DNA of 64,000 nucleotides from Ewingella sp963519305 (lineage in GTDB: Bacteria > Pseudomonadota > Gammaproteobacteria > Enterobacterales > Enterobacteriaceae): assembly GCA_963519305.1 (NCBI GenBank), contig CAUQMS010000015.1, positions 53,013-117,012 of the forward strand, read 5' to 3'. Positions 60,955 to 64,000 of this stretch are shown in pieces. The notes beneath the pieces are model-generated. The model did not search any database. It was not told the DNA's origin and was given only the letters and a program-made list of their open reading frames with translations. Positions within the stretch are counted from its first letter, which is position 1, and every line of letters starts with the position of its first letter. A program made the translations under genes and the position numbers.

Positions 60955-61707
60955 ATGACGATCAAAAACGTAATTTGTGACATTGACGGGGTACTGTTGC
61001 ATGACAATACCCCGGTACCGGGCGCCGATCTGTTTCTCGCCCGCATTCAGGAACAGGGTATGCCGTTGGTGGTGCTGACCAACTACCCTTCGCAGACCGC
61101 ACAGGACTTAGCCAATCGCTTCTCCGCTGCCGGTCTTGATGTGCCTGAAAGCGCGTTTTACACCTCCGCCATGGCGACCGCTGATTTCCTTAAGCGTCAG
61201 GAAGGCAAAAAAGCCTATGTCGTCGGCGAAGGCGCGTTGATCCACGAACTGTATAAAGCCGGTTTCACCATTACCGATATCAACCCTGATTTCGTGATCG
61301 TCGGTGAAACACGCTCTTATAACTGGGATATGATTCATAAAGCAGCCTTCTTTATTGCTAACGGCGCACGCTTTATAGCCACTAATCCGGACAGCCACGG
61401 CCACGGTTTCTCGCCAGCCTGTGGCGCGCTTTGTGCTCCGATTGAGAAAATCACCGGCCGCAAACCTTTCTATGTAGGTAAGCCAAGCCCGTGGATCATC
61501 CGTTCAGCACTGAATAAAATGCAGGCTCATTCAGAAGAGACGGTGATCGTTGGCGATAACCTGCGCACGGATATTCTTGCTGGTTTTCAGGCAGGTCTGG
61601 ACACCATTCTGGTGCTGTCCGGGGTTTCTACGCTGAACGACGTTGAGGAAATGCCTTTCCGTCCCAGCTGGATTTACCCTTCCGTTGCCGATATCGACAT
61701 TATCTGA
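60955..61707 (+). CDS. nagD: NagD, HAD-family nucleotide phosphatase
   Basis: NagD is a HAD phosphatase with preference for UMP/GMP in E. coli, always at the end of nagBACD. The 250-residue protein has the HAD motif I aspartates in VICDIDGVLLHDN (Asp9, Asp11), motif II in VVLTNYPSQT, and motif III/IV in KPSPWII and IVGDNLRTDILAG. The C2-type cap lies between. It starts 42 bases after nagC. Confidence 0.97.
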   Translation: MTIKNVICDIDGVLLHDNTPVPGADLFLARIQEQGMPLVVLTNYPSQTAQDLANRFSAAGLDVPESAFYTSAMATADFLKRQEGKKAYVVGEGALIHELYKAGFTITDINPDFVIVGETRSYNWDMIHKAAFFIANGARFIATNPDSHGHGFSPACGALCAPIEKITGRKPFYVGKPSPWIIRSALNKMQAHSEETVIVGDNLRTDILAGFQAGLDTILVLSGVSTLNDVEEMPFRPSWIYPSVADIDII

Positions 61708-62036
61708 CGCATGCCCTTTGTCTGGCCGCCTGGCCAGACTCACTTATTCCAGCCAGATTTCTTCCCCTCACAGAAATTACACCCACGTTCATATTTGCCG
61801 ATAAAATTGCATATTCAACAATTAAATCCCCTCTAAAATGATAATCCATCAAAGATCGAGCCCCACCGGCAAACTATTTTTCATCAGAACGCTAAACCAC
61901 TTGCACACTATGGTGGTTTTATCGCATTTTCTTAATCAACAACACAGCGAAGCCGAACCTTTAATGAGAAATCGGCAAAGCGCTTAGCAAACACAACACA
62001 ATGACCGCCAGTTAAAAGTCGTTAGGAGAAAGAGAT
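61708..62036. other. nagD-asnB intergenic region
   Basis: A perfect 8-bp hairpin GTCTGGCC / GGCCAGAC (61720-61739, loop GCCT) sits 12 bases past nagD without a T-run and may protect or weakly terminate the mRNA. Further on, TGCACACTATGGTGG (61902-61916) resembles an NtrC site, within a 7-bp dyad. The asnB promoter lies somewhere here. No gene is seen. Confidence 0.5.
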
Positions 62037-63698
62037 ATGTGTTCAATTTTCGGTGTGCTCGATATCAAGACAGACTCCATTGAACTGCGTAAAAAAGCGC
62101 TGGAGTTGTCCCGCCTGATGCGCCATCGCGGCCCGGACTGGTCCGGCGTTTATGCCAGCGATAAAGCCATTCTGTGCCACGAACGTCTGTCGATTGTTGA
62201 CGTCAACAATGGCGCACAACCGCTGTACAACGCCGCGCACACCCACGTTCTGGCCGTCAACGGTGAAATCTACAACCATCAGGCACTCCGTGCTGAATTA
62301 GGCGACCGCTACGAATTCCAGACCGAATCTGACTGTGAAGTGATCCTCGCGCTTTATCAGGAAAAAGGTCCGGAATTCCTCGACGAACTGCAAGGCATGT
62401 TTGCTTTCATCCTGTATGACACAGAAAAAGACGCCTACATGATTGGCCGTGACCATCTCGGCATCATCCCTCTTTATTATGGTCACGATGAACACGGTAA
62501 CATGTACGTGGCGTCAGAGATGAAATCGCTGGTACCGGTTTGCCGCACCATCAAAGAGTTCCCGGCAGGCAGCTACTTGTGGAGCCAGGACGGTGAGATC
62601 CGCGAATACTACCATCGCGACTGGTTTGACTACGATAACGTCAAAGACAACGTGACCGATGCCAAAGCCCTGAAAGATGCGCTGGAAGAGTCAGTCAAAA
62701 GCCACCTGATGTCTGACGTTCCTTACGGCGTGCTGCTGTCAGGCGGGTTGGATTCTTCTGTGATTTCTGCCATCACTAAGAAATTCGCCGGTCGCCGCAT
62801 TGAAGATAAAGACCAAAGCGAAGCCTGGTGGCCACAACTGCACTCTTTTGCCGTAGGTCTGGTGGGTTCACCCGATCTGAAAGCCGCGCAGGAAGTCGCC
62901 ACGCATCTGGGCACCGTTCATCATGAAATTCACTTCACCGTTCAGGAAGGTCTGGACGCCATTCGTGACGTGATTTATCACATCGAGACTTACGACGTCA
63001 CGACCATCCGCGCCTCGACGCCGATGTATTTAATGTCACGTAAAATCAAAGCGATGGGAATTAAGATGGTGTTATCTGGCGAAGGGGCTGACGAAGTATT
63101 GGGCGGTTACCTTTACTTCCATAAAGCGCCAAATGCCAAAGAATTCCACGAAGAGACCGTGCGTAAATTGCTGGCGTTGCACATGTATGACTGCGCACGC
63201 GCTAACAAAGCGATGTCAGCCTGGGGCGTGGAGGCTCGCGTGCCGTTCCTGGATAAAAAATTCCTCGACGTGGCGATGCGCCTCAACCCGAAAGACAAGA
63301 TGTGTGGCAACGGCAAAATGGAAAAACATATCCTGCGTGAATGTTTTGAATCCTATCTGCCGCACAGCGTCGCATGGCGTCAAAAAGAGCAGTTCTCTGA
63401 TGGCGTAGGTTACAGCTGGATTGATACCTTAAAAGAGGTCGCCGGACAGCAAATTACCGACCAACAGCTCGAAACGGCACATTTCCGCTTCCCGTATAAC
63501 ACCCCGGGTTCAAAAGAAGCGTACTTATACCGCACCATTTTTGAGGAATTATTCCCTGTTCCTAGCGCTGCAGAATGCGTGCCTGGCGGTCCGTCAGTGG
63601 CCTGTTCCTCAGCCAAAGCCATCGAGTGGGATGAGTCCTTCAAGAACATGAATGATCCATCAGGCCGTGCAGTGGGCGTGCATCAGTCAGCTTACTAA
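62037..63698 (+). CDS. asnB: Asparagine synthetase B (glutamine-hydrolysing)
   Basis: AsnB makes asparagine from aspartate, ATP and glutamine. The 553-residue protein begins MCSIFGV, so Cys2 becomes the N-terminal glutaminase nucleophile. The Ntn domain (RHRGPDWSG, VNGEIYNH) is followed by the ATP-pyrophosphatase domain with the P-loop LLSGGLDSSVIS near residue 233 and GEGADEVLGGY. AGGAGA precedes the ATG. It is monocistronic and followed by tRNA genes, as in E. coli. Confidence 0.98.
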   Translation: MCSIFGVLDIKTDSIELRKKALELSRLMRHRGPDWSGVYASDKAILCHERLSIVDVNNGAQPLYNAAHTHVLAVNGEIYNHQALRAELGDRYEFQTESDCEVILALYQEKGPEFLDELQGMFAFILYDTEKDAYMIGRDHLGIIPLYYGHDEHGNMYVASEMKSLVPVCRTIKEFPAGSYLWSQDGEIREYYHRDWFDYDNVKDNVTDAKALKDALEESVKSHLMSDVPYGVLLSGGLDSSVISAITKKFAGRRIEDKDQSEAWWPQLHSFAVGLVGSPDLKAAQEVATHLGTVHHEIHFTVQEGLDAIRDVIYHIETYDVTTIRASTPMYLMSRKIKAMGIKMVLSGEGADEVLGGYLYFHKAPNAKEFHEETVRKLLALHMYDCARANKAMSAWGVEARVPFLDKKFLDVAMRLNPKDKMCGNGKMEKHILRECFESYLPHSVAWRQKEQFSDGVGYSWIDTLKEVAGQQITDQQLETAHFRFPYNTPGSKEAYLYRTIFEELFPVPSAAECVPGGPSVACSSAKAIEWDESFKNMNDPSGRAVGVHQSAY

Positions 63699-63731
63699 AG
63701 CGCAATACGTCATTGGATTTGAATTCACTAG

Positions 63732-63755
63732 CGGGCCTTTTCAGGCCCGTTTTTT
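63732..63755 (+). terminator. Rho-independent terminator of asnB
   Basis: CGGGCCT / AGGCCCG stem with loop TTTC followed by six T, 33 bases past the asnB stop. Confidence 0.93.
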
Positions 63756-63860
63756 CGTGACAAAAGTCCATTAAAATAATGCGTTTTGCTGAATTTATCA
63801 CCACACTGGTTATAAGCCAGACAAATGAAAGCTCTCGAGGCTTTTTCGTCAAAAAAGAGG

Positions 63861-63889
63861 TTGACGCAAAACGGTCAACTCCGCATAAT
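63861..63889 (+). promoter_or_regulatory. Promoter of the tRNA-Met cluster
   Basis: TTGACG, a 17-bp spacer and CATAAT are followed by a GC-rich discriminator GCGCCCC, the feature of stringently controlled stable-RNA promoters. The tRNA begins about 35 bases after the predicted start. Confidence 0.85.
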
Positions 63890-63929
63890 GCGCCCCGCAA
63901 CGCCGATGAAGGTAGCGCGAAAAAAAGAT

Positions 63930-64000
63930 GGCTACGTAGCTCAGTTGGTTAGAGCACATCACTCATAATGATGGGGTCACAGGTTCGAATCCCGTCGTAG
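63930..64000 (+). tRNA. metT: tRNA-Met (CAT anticodon, elongator), 3' end cut by window
   Basis: The first 71 bases of a 77-nt tRNA are present, starting GGCTACGTAGCTCAGTTGG and matching E. coli metT/metU. The anticodon CAT lies in the loop CTCATAA; the T arm GGTTCGAATCCC is intact. The 3' acceptor CCACCA lies outside. The asnB-metT order suggests that a metT-leuW-gln tRNA operon continues past the edge. Confidence 0.95.

Overview
The window is chromosomal DNA of an enterobacterium. Protein sequences and gene order match the E. coli 15-17 min region (tolQ back to asnB, read in inverted orientation). Three features point away from Escherichia and towards a Yersiniaceae-like genus such as Rahnella, Ewingella or Serratia: a Serratia-type chitobiase next to chiPQ, a pcp gene in the pxp cluster, and ERIC-like repeats. 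The genus is inference. E. coli insertions such as mngR/mngAB (sucD-cydA) and speF/potE (near kdp) are absent.

Layout. 1-4.3 kb (minus): 5' part of tolQ, ybgC, then ybgE-cydX-cydB-cydA (bd oxidase). 5-14.75 kb (minus): sucDCBA and sdhBADC, a TCA-cycle super-operon transcribed sdhC to sucD, divergent from gltA. 17-20.5 kb: a large accessory autotransporter with a 48-bp tandem repeat, followed by a frameshifted carbohydrate-binding-module relic. 21.2-25 kb (minus): pxpB-pxpC-pxpA-pcp-nei, a pyroglutamate-recovery cluster plus a DNA glycosylase. 25.2-31.5 kb: an MFS exporter-like gene, ybgI, a periplasmic class II cyclic-nucleotide phosphodiesterase, phr, a DUF523-DUF1722 ybgA, and ybfA. 31.9-40 kb: kdpFABCDE, high-affinity K+ uptake with its two-component regulator. 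40-43 kb (minus): a His-rich PadR regulator with a perfect palindromic operator, pgm, seqA. 43-48 kb: ybfF, ybfE, a chemoreceptor under a sigma-28 promoter, fldA, a uof-like leader ORF and fur. 48-53 kb (minus): chb, chiQ, chiP. 53-64 kb: glnS, nagE, divergent nagBACD, asnB, and the start of a tRNA-Met cluster cut by the window edge.

The genes form coherent modules: sdh/suc/glt with cydAB for respiration; chiP-chiQ-chb feeding GlcNAc to nagE/nagBA under NagC; Pcp releasing 5-oxoproline for PxpABC; and KdpDE controlling KdpFABC. Nearly all genes are recognisable. I do not see a clearly new multi-gene system. The least ordinary items are the autotransporter and adjoining relic, the PadR gene and its operator, the class II phosphodiesterase, the uof-like ORF and the intergenic repeats.
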